From NCBI GenBank assembly GCA_020200995.1, contig JAIVHQ010000257.1:1-6354 (forward strand): 6,354 bases of DNA. The letters run 5' to 3'. Within the stretch, counting starts at the first letter, position 1. Every line of letters begins with the position of its first letter. Positions 6,244 to 6,354 of the stretch are shown here, one piece after another. Made by a program: the position numbers and the translations under genes. Source of the stretch: Flavobacteriales bacterium. Its GTDB lineage: Bacteria; Bacteroidota; Bacteroidia; Flavobacteriales_D; Cryomorphaceae. The notes under the pieces were generated by a model that saw only the letters and a list, made by a program, of their open reading frames with translations, had not been told where the DNA came from and made no database searches.

Positions 6244-6354
6244 CTACTGCTCCTCCCCCAACTTAAAGTTGTACAAACTGCTGTCGAACTTGTTGTAATC
6301 CTCGTACCCCAGCACTTCGTACAAGCGGCTGCGGGTCTGCATTTGATCGAGTAC
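6244..6354 (-). CDS. C-terminal 36 residues of a gene that continues beyond the right edge
   Basis: The minus-strand frame is open from the window edge to a TAG at 6246-6244. It encodes a tail beginning VLDQMQTRSRLYEVLGYEDY and ending YNFKLGEEQ. The composition (Tyr-rich, Asp/Glu/Lys mixed, no low-complexity bias) and the hairpin placed directly after the stop support a real coding end. I cannot identify the family from 36 residues. The C-terminus of a GldJ-type gliding/type IX secretion lipoprotein came to mind, but nothing in the fragment proves it. It reads in the same direction as the ATPase gene but is separated from it by 329 bases and two likely regulatory boundaries, so co-transcription is unlikely. 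Confidence 0.65.
   Translation of the reverse strand, partial: VLDQMQTRSRLYEVLGYEDYNKFDSSLYNFKLGEEQ

Noticed and set aside
6069..6266. 65-codon plus-strand frame downstream of the possible rightward promoter
   Set aside because: It runs through the REP-like palindromes and into the antisense of the right-hand gene, and the composition is not protein-like.

Overview
The window looks like part of a Bacteroidota chromosome, probably Flavobacteriia or a relative. Four things point there. The promoter-like sites fit the TTTG / TAnnTTTG pattern of that phylum. No gene start that can be inspected has a Shine-Dalgarno sequence. The minus-strand ATPase has the AAA_14 + DUF4143 layout that is very common in these genomes. 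The plus-strand proteins are MORN-type and YD-like repeat proteins of the kind these bacteria export in large numbers.

Layout. Bases 1-4359 hold a tight plus-strand pair. The first gene is a large MORN-repeat protein that is open at the left window edge and has an unrecognised C-terminal region of about 300 residues. It stops 3 bases before the second gene, an exported protein whose N-terminal half resembles the DUF4163-DUF3298 ectodomain of RsiV/PdaC and whose C-terminal half is built of YD/RHS-like strands. Bases 4360-4705 are a gap between convergent genes. It contains a 20-base direct repeat just after the stop, a likely terminator hairpin and several further stem-loops. Bases 4706-5914 on the minus strand encode a complete AAA_14/DUF4143 ATPase. 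Bases 5915-6243 are non-coding and rich in palindromes. They include a perfect inverted repeat with 24-base arms next to the ATPase start, promoter-like elements pointing outward on both sides of it, and a cluster of GC-rich REP-like palindromes. Bases 6244-6354 are the last 36 codons of another minus-strand gene.

How the parts may work together. The plus-strand pair is spaced for translational coupling and probably makes two co-expressed envelope or surface proteins; no enzymatic function can be read from either. The ATPase appears to be an independent unit with its own promoter. That promoter overlaps a very long palindrome, which suggests that a dimeric DNA-binding protein controls it, possibly the ATPase itself, since the protein has a winged-helix segment. 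The most unusual signal is this palindrome with its apparently divergent promoters. A second notable point is that the outer seven bases of the palindrome recur as a small hairpin beyond the other end of the ATPase gene.
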